DNA of 64,000 nt. Source: Gavia stellata. Lineage: Eukaryota > Chordata > Aves > Gaviiformes > Gaviidae. A program made the position numbers and the translations under genes. The DNA is taken from contig NC_082637.1 of NCBI RefSeq assembly GCF_030936135.1, positions 12,227,001 to 12,291,000 of the forward strand. The letters are read 5' to 3'. Below, in pieces: positions 45,977 to 58,500 of this stretch. How positions within the stretch are numbered: the stretch's first letter is position 1; every line of letters starts with the position of its first letter. Under the pieces are notes generated by a model. The model was not told the DNA's origin. It searched no databases and saw only the letters and a list, made by a program, of their open reading frames with translations.

Positions 45977-48900
45977 TTTATTAACCTTCTGCTTATAACT
46001 TGATGTCTTAACATCAAAATAATATTTCTTTCTAATAAAATTATACATAGTATTTATATGAAACAAAGTTGTCATGTGCATGAGCCTAGTGATGAAACTA
46101 GGCATGAGTGTAGATGTTTCTAGATTCTTATTTTGCATCCTTGGGGGAGTTTGTTATTTTTGGGGCCACAGAGTAATGAATAACTTACAAGGTAATGACT
46201 TCCCTGGCTCCCTGGTAACCACGCTTAAAAGTGGAAATGATTCCTCTTGTCTGGCTTTATAAAGCTTCAGGTATGCTGAAGAAAATGTCACTTTTCTATC
46301 TGAGTGTCTGTATGTGTTTATCCAGAAATCTTAATGAAATGTTTCTGATACAATGTGTTATGAAAGTTATCATACAATTAATCAGAAATGAAATGAGAAA
46401 GGTCTATGCAAAGATCTTAGCGTGACACAGACAGAAGGCTGAAGCTTCCCAGCCAGCTGTGCTCAGAGGGGCTCTCCCTGCTGGAGGAATTCCTGTGCTT
46501 TCTGGTGTGGACTTGTCTTTACCATCAGGTTCCTTTACCTCCAAGTTCCCTCCTTGCTGCTGGGACTCCGCCAACAGCTTTGGGGCAGGGAGTCTGGAAA
46601 GAGGAGCGTGAAGGACAAGGACAAACCCAAGGAGCACTTTCCTTCACCTTTTTTTAATGGGGTAAGAACATCTGTTGGAAAACGCAGCTCTGGGCTGTGA
46701 AAACCAATGATGCAGACTCCAGAAAGGGAAGTTATTGAGGTTTCCATTCAGAAAGGCACATAAACATGTGCCATATTTTAGGTTCATGAGTCTGTAGGAC
46801 AGCTTTCTGTACTTACAGTGAGGCATGTACTTTATCTACTTTTCTGGTCCAGTCTCAGAATTTCCCTTCTCTGGATACTTATGCACAGCAGGGCAATTGT
46901 CACCTACCCCTGAATTTGATGGTCAAACTGTAGGAACTTCTCATTTGGTATTCGTCTATATTTGGAAAAGCAGAGCTTAGAACTAAAATAAGTGCCTTTT
47001 TTAGAACATATCTTCTTGTGGGCAGGGGGCAATAAAATTTAGGTGATATGTAGGAAGTGACTCATCTAACTCATTATTCAGTATCTGATGGTCAAAAAAA
47101 CTGCAGCTACTAATTCTATAGTGGGAACCAACCTGATCCAGCAGGATGTCGGAGTGTGGTGGTAAACGTTGGCAAGAGTTACATGATTTGCAAGAGTTAC
47201 AAATGTAACACTTGACATTTACCAAATTTACTTAAAGTTGCATATTTTTGAACAATGTTATTTATAACTAGCTGCCTGCTTGAAATTAAGAAAGTAAGAC
47301 ATAAATGCCTCAGCTTACGCTGTCTTAAAAGGTTTCTTTCAGCCTGCTGCATAAAAGACCATCCATCCCTCTTTTGGCCCCAAGTGCCTTCCCCAAATCT
47401 CACTGATTTCCTTATTACCTGGTTCACAAGACTACTTGGATCTGGAGGTGCTGGGAGAGCTCCTCCCAGAGGAGAAGCCCAAAGACCACAGGGTGACAGC
47501 ACTACCATTTCTTCTAAGCTATCCTAGTGACTTAGTCGTTGCTTTGTAAATATTGATATACATATTACGTGAAGAGGAATACAGAATGTTAATGTTCTTA
47601 AAGCTAATGCCCTTGCTTGTGGCATAGCGACAGAGAGGAGTTGGGAAACAATTACAGGAAGGAACACATCCACTTAAGATAATATACAAAAGATTCAAAA
47701 GGTCTAGACAGCCAGCGCTTTATACAACATGACCCTACTAGTGGTGTAGGGATTACACCAATTATCTTTCGTCCCAGTGAATATGGAAGGGAATCCAAAC
47801 CTTTATGGGTTATCTGAAAAGGGCCTGCTTGTATTTTTACCTGTATTTATTCTATTAGAACATGCAAGCCCTGAAAAACATGTCAAAATAAGAAGTTTTT
47901 CTTTGCATTTGTAACATGGACATGACCCAGCACTAAACAAACTGTAGAAGTAGCAGCTACACAGATAACAACATCGAAGTTTTGTGCTTAATATACTCCA
48001 TTATCTTCTAAGCATGGCAAAGTCCTCAGCAGCTGTGGTAATCCAAAAGAAATGGTAACATACATCATCCATGAGGTATGGTCTATCTTGTGCATCCAAT
48101 TTTCCAGTGTAAAAAAAGGGCACTCCCTTTCATCCCCCTTCACAAATACAGGATCCCATGTGCAGCACCTCACCTTAGCCATCCTTGTACCAGTTGAAAT
48201 GTTTTGCCATGTGCACTACTGCACTTACTCATACTCCTCATATACCCAGCTAAATACACTGCAACTCTGTGTTCTAGTTCCATGAATGCCATTTAGGTCG
48301 CGCTCACACAGCTGAGGAACAAAACAGATGTAATCTCTTTGCAAACACGAGGCCTCTCTCTGGTCTCGATTTCACCTGGACTTCAGCATTTCGCCAAGGA
48401 AGACATCCACCTACAGGAGGTCAGAAACTGACTCTTTCTGCAAGGCTGGGATTGATTTTGTGCTTGCCAATAAGCCTACTTGATTCACTTACGCTTGGTT
48501 TTCCTGCTTTATACATTCCCTATTCTCTTGCTGATATTCGTGTAATGTATCCAGCATGAATCTGTTGAGGAAGGGAACCAGCCTTCACACTGAGCAGTGG
48601 GAGAATGGTAAGGGAAAAGTAGTGTTAGTTTAGGACAAACACATCTTTTCAACTCTCTTTGAATGATACTCTAGCAACACAAAGCCAAATTTCCAGATCA
48701 AGAAGCAGCGCCCTTCTATCGCTGCTTCACCACGTATTTTTTGCCTTTTTCTGCCGTGGTGGGGTACAATAGGAGAAGACATTTCACTTACAGCCGGCCT
48801 CTGCTGTGAAACAGGGATACACTTTTCATGCTCTCCTAAGCTTGGGGACAGTAGCTGGAAACTTGAGTTCAGTGGTATAATATATTTACATGTATAAAGT

Positions 48901-49193
48901 AACTGTGGACCAAGGTTTTCATTATTGACATCATTCAGGGGAGATGTTTGGCTGTCCCTCTACCCCTGGCAAAATTTGGGTTCTGGGTCATTTGGACATA
49001 GAATGCAAGGTAGGCAGATGAAATGCTGTAGTCTGCGCCATTAGCTAGAGCGTGCCTTATATACTGAAGGTTTTCTTGATAGTCTAGGTACAACGTGTGC
49101 AGGCTTGACGGTACAGTATGGAATTACTGCAAGGAGGCTACCGTGAACCAGGCAGCATGGCTGGGAAAAAGCAAAGAGAAAACTGGGAAATTT

Positions 49194-49228
<35 letters not shown>

Positions 49229-49296
49229 ATTTTACATTGTCAGTGCATTTTTATATTGAAGAACTCTAAAGGGGCTCTATTTTTCAGTAGGCGTAG
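45977..49296 (-). other. CCBE1: Likely CCBE1 3' UTR and flank
   Basis: Non-coding sequence downstream of the CCBE1 stop. Minus-strand AATAAA signals (TTTATT) occur at about 47844 and at 45977-45982. A long 3' UTR of about 3.3 kb would match the long human CCBE1 3' UTR (from memory). No other gene is recognised. Confidence 0.45.
49193..49231. repeat. (TA)n microsatellite
   Basis: About 19 TA units with one interruption, 66 bp after the CCBE1 stop codon and hence inside its 3' UTR. Confidence 0.95.
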
Positions 49297-49530
49297 CTAA
49301 GGGTGGGCTGCCTTCTGTATCCTGGAGTCTCTGGGTGCTGCCCGGGGTTTGTAGTCTTCCCCAGATCCAAAATCTACTGTGTCATGATAGTTTGTAAATT
49401 CCTGAGGTAATGGAAACTCCTCTGTTGATGAATGAGTCCTGTGTCCAAACACTCTCTCTTGCAGCTCAGCGATGTCGTTTCTGATGTCTGCCATCATCAG
49501 CAATAGGAAATCAAATGAACCTGGTGGGCC
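49297..49530 (-). CDS. CCBE1: CCBE1 terminal coding exon
   Basis: 77 residues plus [23 protein letters not shown], then [15 protein letters not shown], and an acidic/basic tail ending KAAHP. The last 15 residues appear diverged from mammals while the rest is conserved. Confidence 0.96.
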   Translation of the reverse strand, partial: GPPGSFDFLLLMMADIRNDIAELQERVFGHRTHSSTEEFPLPQEFTNYHDTVDFGSGEDYKPRAAPRDSRIQKAAHP

Positions 49531-52500
49531 CTGCAGTCACAAGGCATGGTCATTAATTATATTCCACTTCGCTCTTACAGTTTTCAAACAGGTTGATAAA
49601 ATTACTCTTGCAGGGGTAACTTAGTAAAATACTGCTTCATACTGATTGCCAGAAATTAACAGTCTCTTTTTGAATCAACCTGCTCAGGAAACAGTTTTCA
49701 AAAGAAAGCAAATGTTTTTGCAGACAGAGCCTACATTTACAAGATGCCCTTATGTTACTTAACAATTCCTTTGATATATCTGCCTCCTAAGAGTCTCCTG
49801 ACACCTCATGGGAACAGAGGAGATAAATCTTGGTTCTCTGTGTTCCTTTTTATTAAATTGATAGAAATGACAGTTTTAGAATGACTAATTGATGCATAAT
49901 TAATATTTGTTTAAAGAATTTTCTCCAGAATGCTGGTATTTGGAAGGTACCTTTTCAATACGGTAATCCTGCTGCTGTCCACCACTTATTAAATATATTG
50001 GTAATTACAATGCAGATAGTATCCATCTGGTTCTATCCAATTTTAGAAAATCATAATTTCTTTTTACCTGACTTCACACAGTGAAGTATACTGTTTAATA
50101 CTGAGGACACCCTACCGGACACACTCTTAAAAAGCCACGCCACTAATGAGAAAACACCGTAAGAAACAAATTTTTAAACAATTTCACCTGAAAACAGATT
50201 GTAAATACTCATTTTTCTCCTGATGACTTGCTCAAAGCCTATAGCTTCCCAAGTTCCAGAGAGAGATGAGGGGCAGGATTTTAAAAGGTGCCAGGGATCA
50301 AACTCCCATTAGGAGGAGTGGTGGCTGAACTGTACTAACTAGCACTCTTCATGGGATCTCATGCTACTGCCTTCTGAGGATGTCCCTCCGCTTTTGTAGG
50401 GCAGAGGTGCACTTACTGCCTTCAGTGTCACATCCAGCAAGGGAGGAGGTGTGTGAGCAAAAACACTTGGAGGAAAACAGGTAATTACTTTCTTTCCAAC
50501 AACATTTTCTGTGCATGTAAACAGTCTTTCACTGTGCTCTTGACACAGGAGAGGTTTTTTTCTTTCCTTTTGGCTGACATGTTGTTAGTAGTCAACATTA
50601 CTCTTGTGGAAATTCCTCCTGTGAGCAATACTTACAGGTATCCCCTTTGGTCCTGGTGCGCCTCGCTCCCCCTGTAATCAATACCACTTCAGTTAGTTTG
50701 CTGTGACTAAAGGAAACCAAAAAATCACAATTTGCCTCTGCAGACTCCCTTACTTACTGTCTTCAGATCAAGAATCACCAGCTTACTCATGCTCAGAAAA
50801 AGAAAAGGAAGTGATGGAGTAATGCAAGGAAATTGCCACTGATTCTAGAGGGAGCAGAGTTGGGCCCTTCTGATATTTCTCCTAGACAGTAACAAGCAAA
50901 CCGCTTAACAGGAGAAATTCACAAAAGAGCAGTCTAATGAAAAGGGCTAAAGCATCAACGTTTCTTCATGGAAAAGCCAGAAGAGCTGCAGAGAAAGGAA
51001 AGGAGGCTGCTTGACAGATAGCCTGGCAGAGCTATTTGCAAGACTCAAGGAATGGCAAGCACAAAATAGCAGAAGGAAGACAAGAAGGGATGGAACAACA
51101 GGACGTTTGCAGCTTAGCAAAGGAAATGAGATGGTAAAAAGGTGTGACTACAAATGTGTAGAGGGTCTCTCTAGCAAGCCTATACTTCACATGTGTGTGT
51201 GCCCACATTATGGAAAAGAGTACCTCTCCTCACCTTGCTACCATCTCTCCCCGGGGCTCCTGGTGGGCCCTGCAAGAGAAAAGAAAGTGTTCACAAGGAC
51301 GTGAGAAGTTGTGGAGCTAAGGCCAATTGTGCAATGCATGACAGGAGATGAGAATACTGACCACAGGGCCCCGTCTGCCCTGCTTAATATGTGATATGTC
51401 TGGAGATGGGCCCATAGGTCCCATTGATCCACGAGGGCCTGGCTGTCCGGGAGGTCCAGGTGACCCAGGAACTCCTTGACTTCCTTTTGGTCCTGGAGCC
51501 CCTGCAATCGACAGCAAAGGTTACCTGCCAGGGAAATCCTTCAGGACACTTCATCAGTGCAAGCAGTGGGGATTGACCATTTTTTGAACCACGCAGTGGA
51601 CTAGTTGCCTTAACACACTCAAATCCACAACAACACGACCAACACAGCAGTCATCTGAGACAACGTTACTCCTTGTCACAGTGACTACAAGAGATCTTCA
51701 CAAAACAGTTAAACCTTATGTATACAAAGAAGCCAAGACTGCCACTGCCAGGTGGTTAGGGACATAGACTGGGAATGAAAAGAAAAGCAGAAATGCCTCA
51801 TTTTCACACAAAGAAGAAAAGAATAGGTCACATCTGAGAAACATCTCATAAAAAGAAACCCTCGGAAAACTCATGGGAATGTTCGGTCGAAGGCATCTAC
51901 GTGACTGGCACAGAAGCAAGTCCTTTTCAGTGGTGGGCTGCACCTGCCTTTTGCCCAGTATGGCAGCCAATGTGTTAGGGGCAAAAAAAGGCTCTGTTCT
52001 TCCATTTTGCTTTATATCCTTTTCAGCTTCTGCTAGTTCAGCAGAGAATGTTAGTTTTTAGGAAGAACACAGGCAACAAAGCATATGTTTAGCTCAAAAG
52101 AAACACTATGAAAAGCAAACTGGAAAATCAGGCACCTGAAACAACAGCTGCACAAAATAAAGACTACTGAAGTGTCACTAACTGAATTGCTTTATAATTA
52201 GAGGGGTAAGCACTTTTCTTCATACCGAAGGCATGTGAAAGACATAGAAAATGAAAGGCAGAGAGTAGAAAGGGTTCAGCAGGACAGAATATGTACAGTT
52301 AGGGTTTTCAAAAGGAGTAAAATCAAGTTCAGTGATGAACCTCTTGGACTCCTCCTGAAGACCCAGCCGCACTGTTGCTAACGGCAGGGCAGAGGAGGAG
52401 GTGAGGAGGGATGGTTTTCAAGCGGAACAGATAATTCTACAGTACCTTGGACAGCTCAGTCATGGGGCAACCAGATGGAAGACCTGCCGAGTCAGGCCTA

Positions 52501-55500
52501 CGTTAGAGAGATTGCAAGGCGACGCACTGCACAGTTCAGAGTCTGACGCAGAGTCTCTAACCACACTGTCCTTGCACTTACGATATACTGAAGACTGAAG
52601 ATACTCATCCTCCAAGAAAATGAGATAAAGACTCAAAAAACAAAGCAAGACTGCAAAAGTGGGGATAAAGGGCGGGGGGGGGGGGGGGGGGGAAGCAGTT
52701 CAGTAGGGAGTAAATCGAACCTCGTAAGGAGTATCTGCTAGTCCTGTGTAAGAACCTTCCTGAAATCCAGCACAATGGTAAGATTCCTTGGATTTATCAC
52801 TAACCCCAATTTAGATCTGCATTCAACAGAGTTTGCAAAATTTTTAGCATCACTGGCTGCAGGTTGCAAGGTGTCTGGCTTAAATCAGAGCTTTAGGAAC
52901 TCTCTGCTTTTCTCATTGTTTCAAACTATACCTTAGGAAAGAAGGTGTGAGTGGAGCTTTACTTTTCTTTTCAGATTCCTTTGAATCTGAAACACACATA
53001 AAATGAACAAACGAATCCTTGCAAAACCAGACGAGGAAGAATGAAACAGTTGGCACAAACCCCCTCAAACTGAAAGCACATTTTCTGCCCTAGTAATGAC
53101 AGTGAGCTAAAGCAATAGGTATTCCTGAAATGAAATGGAGAGTGGTTTAAGACAGAGTTAAAATACAGGAAATTACAGCTGAAGCAGGTGAGATATCCCA
53201 GGGAGAAGAAGAAATTTAACACATACAGGACAAACACAGCTTGCACGCCAAGAAACACATGGAGACTAAAACACAATGGATGATGTTAGACAGTTGGCAG
53301 AGGCTGACCATAATGACCAGAAAGTTTTTATTTTTAAATATAGCACAAACGCAAATATTATAATAACAATTAAAATATGAAACACATTAAATCCTATTAC
53401 ACTGAAAGATTGAAGCTTATAATTTTTCTTCATGGCACTATTGCACTTTCACATCCCTCTGGTCTGTGTCTTACCTGGAGGGCCTTGCTGGCCAGGCTGG
53501 CCTGGGGGGCCAGGGATATATGCATTAGATGCAAGCACTTTTTCACCAGTGATTTGCTTGCTAAGATCAGCAGCATTATTTGGTAGCAAAGCAACCTGCC
53601 AAAACCAAAAATCACTGTAAGCTCTTCATTGTTCAGCTGAATAAATTACATTCTTGGTTAAGCTTTCATGTGGACAAACAGCATATTTAAATACTTCACT
53701 GAAATCATCAGAAAAAAATGTGACTGTGTTGCCTGTGACAGCAGTTAGTCCTAAGCTGGCCAAGTTGATCTTTTTCAAGTACGAACATGAAGATTTCTTG
53801 ACACTCCTGCCATATTTTGTGGTCCCAAGGAAAAATGGCTCCCTGACCCTGTAATGGGACCTCCTTACAGGTAGTCAGAACCATCTGGAAGGATGCCTGG
53901 GGACTCTCAATCTCACTTGTACATCTTCCTGACTGACCGACCGCCTTGCAGAAATCTCATGAGAAAACATTGTCGTGGACACTAACAGTCTACAATGCCT
54001 TTCCTCAGAATGTTTTAGGTGACCCATGGAGACAGGTCAGGTTTTGCAGAAATGGTACCGTCCTCTGTACTCCACACATGGAGGGGCATAGGGTGTGTGT
54101 GTGTGTGTCTGTGTTTCTGTGTGTGTGCGTGTGTAGCATGAGCTCTGGGTAGAAGATTCTAGAGATAATCCACACTTCAGGTATCATACTCAGGAGGTTG
54201 CCCAGGCTTGAAAGATGCCATATGAAAAACATGGCACCATTTGATTTTAAGGCATTTATTCATTCTGGTACTTTCCTTTACCTGGAACCAGCAACTTGAT
54301 GTTTCCTGTGAGGCTGTTCACCTTTCAAGTCACCATGGAAATACTGCAAGTGAATTCAAATGGAAGGTAGGAGAAATTCAGGAGATATACAGCAACAAGT
54401 TGTCAAAAACTGAATTCTCATAACTGCTTGGGTCTTCTCAGGAAACCTCTTTTTCCTTATTTGAATTTTCCTCTATTCATTTATTGCCCTTTCTCAGGAC
54501 AACATTTGCTCAGATATTTAAGTTCTCCATTGCTGCACAAGCCCCTAACTTTTCATAGGTTTCAATGAGAGCCCCAAATCCTTTGTGGATGTCGCCCTGT
54601 AACCAACAAACATTTGGATCTGCTCTGCATAGAGGGAGGAGGCTAAAGTAAGTGAGAATGTAAGAATAATTGCACACTATGGTTTAAAATGCCATTATCC
54701 ATTGCATCAGATGTTTGATTATCCATTAAACATTAATTTTCCCAGATTGAGTATATTTAATAATTAAACATATTTAGAAATACTCTGCAAATGTTTAGTC
54801 TCTCCAGAGACAGCTGAGGGGAGATGACAAGCCAGGAGGCTGGTGTGCAGCGAGGTGAGTGGCTGCATGTAGAGTTGGGAAATTTGCTCTGCCAAACAGA
54901 ACTGAAGAGATACTTCAGCAATACCATGGCAGATATATCCCTGGGTCAGCTTTGTTGCTGCCCTGAATGAATTTGCCTCACTGGATAATTTGATTTTGGA
55001 TTCTGCAACATTTGTGTGGGAGAGCTGCATTAAATAAAATACATGATGACTCCTGCTATCTGACAATGCTTTTAACCAGCTGTTTGCAAGTCCCTGCACT
55101 GGACTGTTGTCAAGACTACTACTTGTTTCTGTAATTATTTGATATACACCCTCCTGCCCTTAGTGCCAATCTAATGTTTGCAAAGCACAGAAAAAAAATA
55201 CTGCCACGCACTTGCAGTACATAGTAGAACCGCGCAGATTTCTTTTGGCAAGTAAGTTATTAGTTAAGGAATTCACTTTAAGGGCAGCCAGTGCTGCCTG
55301 CAGTTTGGGTTGGACGCACAGAACAGTTCCAAAGGAAGCAAAAGTGAGGAAAAAAAATGTTACAAATGCTGAGACAGTTCCTGGTGCCATTTCCGAAACA
55401 CCGGTTTGATTTTTCAGGCAGGAATTCAAAGTGCGATGACAGGAATACAAGGATTTATCGGCCATTTGTGACTCAGGTTTTGGAGAGTATTGCTGTTCCA

Positions 55501-58500
55501 AAGACAAGATGACCGCACTAAAGGCAAATTAAGCGACATGATGTAAGTCTTACAAGAATTTGGTAAGATTCACTCCACTCCCACACAAATCAGTGGCTGG
55601 ATGAAGTCAGCACTTCACATAAGCCCCACAGGGTATTTCTTACGTGCTTACTCCTATTAATCTTCTCGCACAGAAGATGGGGATCCAGCATGCCTAGTGC
55701 TCTGGGGTGGGCTGTTATCTTTTGTTTTCCAAGGAAAAACATCATCTTTGTTTACCAATGACCCTGCAGCTTTCTCAGCCAACATCCCAGCCATTGCAGC
55801 ACAGACCAAAGTGTGGGGCTGCTGAAGATAAAGGGCTACTCCATGGCTCACAGCACCTTATACCTGGCGCTGAAGAGGAAAATTCAGTCGCTGGGAGCTC
55901 TCATAGCCCCATTGGCCAGTGACCAGCATGAGGAGGTCCACTGGCCGGCTCTGGTCATCACACTGCAAAGTTTTGTTTCCTGGAGGTGCGTCCACCCTGT
56001 CCAAAGTAGGGTCCTGGCTGGATATGAATGGAAGGTTGTGAAGATCGTCATGCTGCAAAACTTCCATTATGTGACACAAATGAACCAAGGGCTCTGCAGT
56101 GCCAACGCTGCCGTGCTAAAACTGAGACACAGAGTTAAATCTTGTGACTACCTGAGAGCATTATATTTTTTGGGCAGTTTTTGTGAGGATATTTTCAGTG
56201 TCATCAGTGAGTGTTTCTCCTTAGGGGTGGCCACAGTTGAGTGACAGATTAATTGATGTTCTCTTTAGAGCTTGTACTTAAATTTCTGACCAGATCCTAT
56301 TTCGGGGATCTATTACTATCCCAGCTGATAAACAGACATCACTTAGTATATAGTCCCTGCCATGAACAATCTTCAGGTTATACTGCAAATGGCCAGGCTG
56401 GAGTAAAAAGGTGTGTTTAGTGATGAAGACTCATCATGAAGAGGATTTGGAAGTGTATTCTTTTCTGTGGCTTAAATATTGACTTCCTCCTGCCAGCAAG
56501 GCTGTTTAAACAACTTAGTAGGTTAAAAAAAAAAATCACATAGCTGCTGTGAAAGCATCTACACATGCTTCCCCACTGAGTCAGCTGGACTTGAAGCATG
56601 CACTAGGATTGCCAAAATACCCAGCTCTGGTCTAGCTCACTGCTGTTTGATATCTTCTGGCCAGAAAATGGTTGTTACATACACTGGGGTCAAACCATGT
56701 GTTTTTGATGTTGACTCACATCCTCTTAAGGGATTGGCTATACTCACTGGCCTAATTTCTATTTCACCTTTTAACTGAACCAGGATACTGGTCCAGAGTG
56801 ACCTTGGCTTTCTCCATCCACAGCTCCAAATCTTAATAGCCCTTGGAAAATATTTTTTTTCCATGTGCATGCAAATATTACTGAGGGTAAATTTTAAAGA
56901 AAGACAGTACTAGAAACAAGGCTCCTATATGTTCTCTTGCATGCTGGAGTTTTGGGTAGTTTCTAGGAGATCTGTGGTTTAGATGACTTTGACAGTGCTT
57001 GACAGGAGTGATGTGGAACATGGCTTTCTAACTAAGATGTTTAAACAAATGTCTGCAGTAGGATCCAGCAATGCCCCAACTCCAAGTGCTGAACTGCTTA
57101 CTTGATTTTTTTAAATTGTTGGCTGTGTGTCAGATATCTCTATCCTAGTTTTCCAGCTGTTTGCTCTTCTTCCTTCCAGCAAGATTGGAGATCAACCTAG
57201 GACTGCCCACGGTCCCCTAGTATATCGGGACAGTGCATCCCACTGGACGACTATGCAAGGTGACTTTCTGTTCCCAGTCCTAGAACTAGTCTGTCCTGGA
57301 TCTGGAATGGATGTTGCAATCCTCCAAAAAGGTACTGGTGCCATCAGCAGGGGTAGCAGGACTTGAGTTCACCCTGTCCTTTCCTAAGGAGACACAAAAC
57401 CACACCTCCCAATTCCAGAAGCATATGCCAGTTCCTGGTTGTAGGGTTTGCTGGATTGGATCCTTCACAGGCACTTCTGCTAAACATAATTTTGCATGAA
57501 GTTCATAAAATCTGAAAGCCTTAACCACAAAACTGAAGACATTCCCATAAACTGTCTCTCTGGCAGACAGAAATGAATTTTTCTGGGCAAAACAGAACAA
57601 CTTCGACTGCAGATATTCAGATGTCCTCCCCAGAAGAACTTGGCCACGGAAAGTGGCTGATGAAGCATGAGGGTTCATGTCTCCCTGGGCAGAGAAGCAG
57701 CATGAGGCCAGATCTCCTCTCAGCATGGACAAAAGCTCTCCTCTCTGTGGGGTAAAAAATGCTGAGGGTATCAGGGGACCATCTCTTCCAGCTCTGTCTC
57801 TGTGAGGCACAACCTGGTGGGCTCCCTCTGAGGATGCCAAACAGATCAAGTCCCACTAGGAAGATACTTGGGGAAAATTCAGGCTATGGACAACAACAGG
57901 ACTTAGCTATAAGGCAAGAGCAAGCTGCTCAGTTTGGCTTCTGAACAACAAGCGACAGGTATCAATTGTGTTAGCTTTCTAGGAGTGAGTTTTGAACACA
58001 GGCACCTAACAGTGGAAGTTAGACACAGAAAACTTTCCATTAAATAAGACCATTGGTTTCCATCAATTCTTGCAGTCAATGACTTGGTCAACAGTGTCAC
58101 CCCAGATCCCTCCCTGGGGGTCAGTGTGAGCCTGCTCAGCATCACAGACTGTGGCTGGACAGTCATTCAAAAGCACGGATCCTTTTCTAACCTATTTGCT
58201 ATCATTTGTTTGAAAACCACAATTTCCATCACACATGAAATTCTGTCACGTCCACATTTATCTTCATACTGATTCAGAAGGAAAACATGACATTATGAGA
58301 TTTTTGTCATAAAGAATATCTCAAACCTCATTGTATTTCATTTTAGTGAAGCAGATTTCTTTTTTCCTAATATAAATTACACTGAATGACTTACATTGAA
58401 TTACACTAAAGGCAACAAGTGAATATACCAAATTGTGTTTTGACACAATGAAATTAAATGAGCACCCTGGGTGAAATAATTACAGCCTGTCAACATGCAT

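Noticed and set aside
54567-54600. Minus-strand exon-like stretch ([16 protein letters not shown]) in a CCBE1 intron
   Set aside because: It has an acceptor, but its only donor would break the frame. The exons at 59277 and 53595 join directly in phase 0 and give continuous homology to CCBE1, so no exon is needed here.
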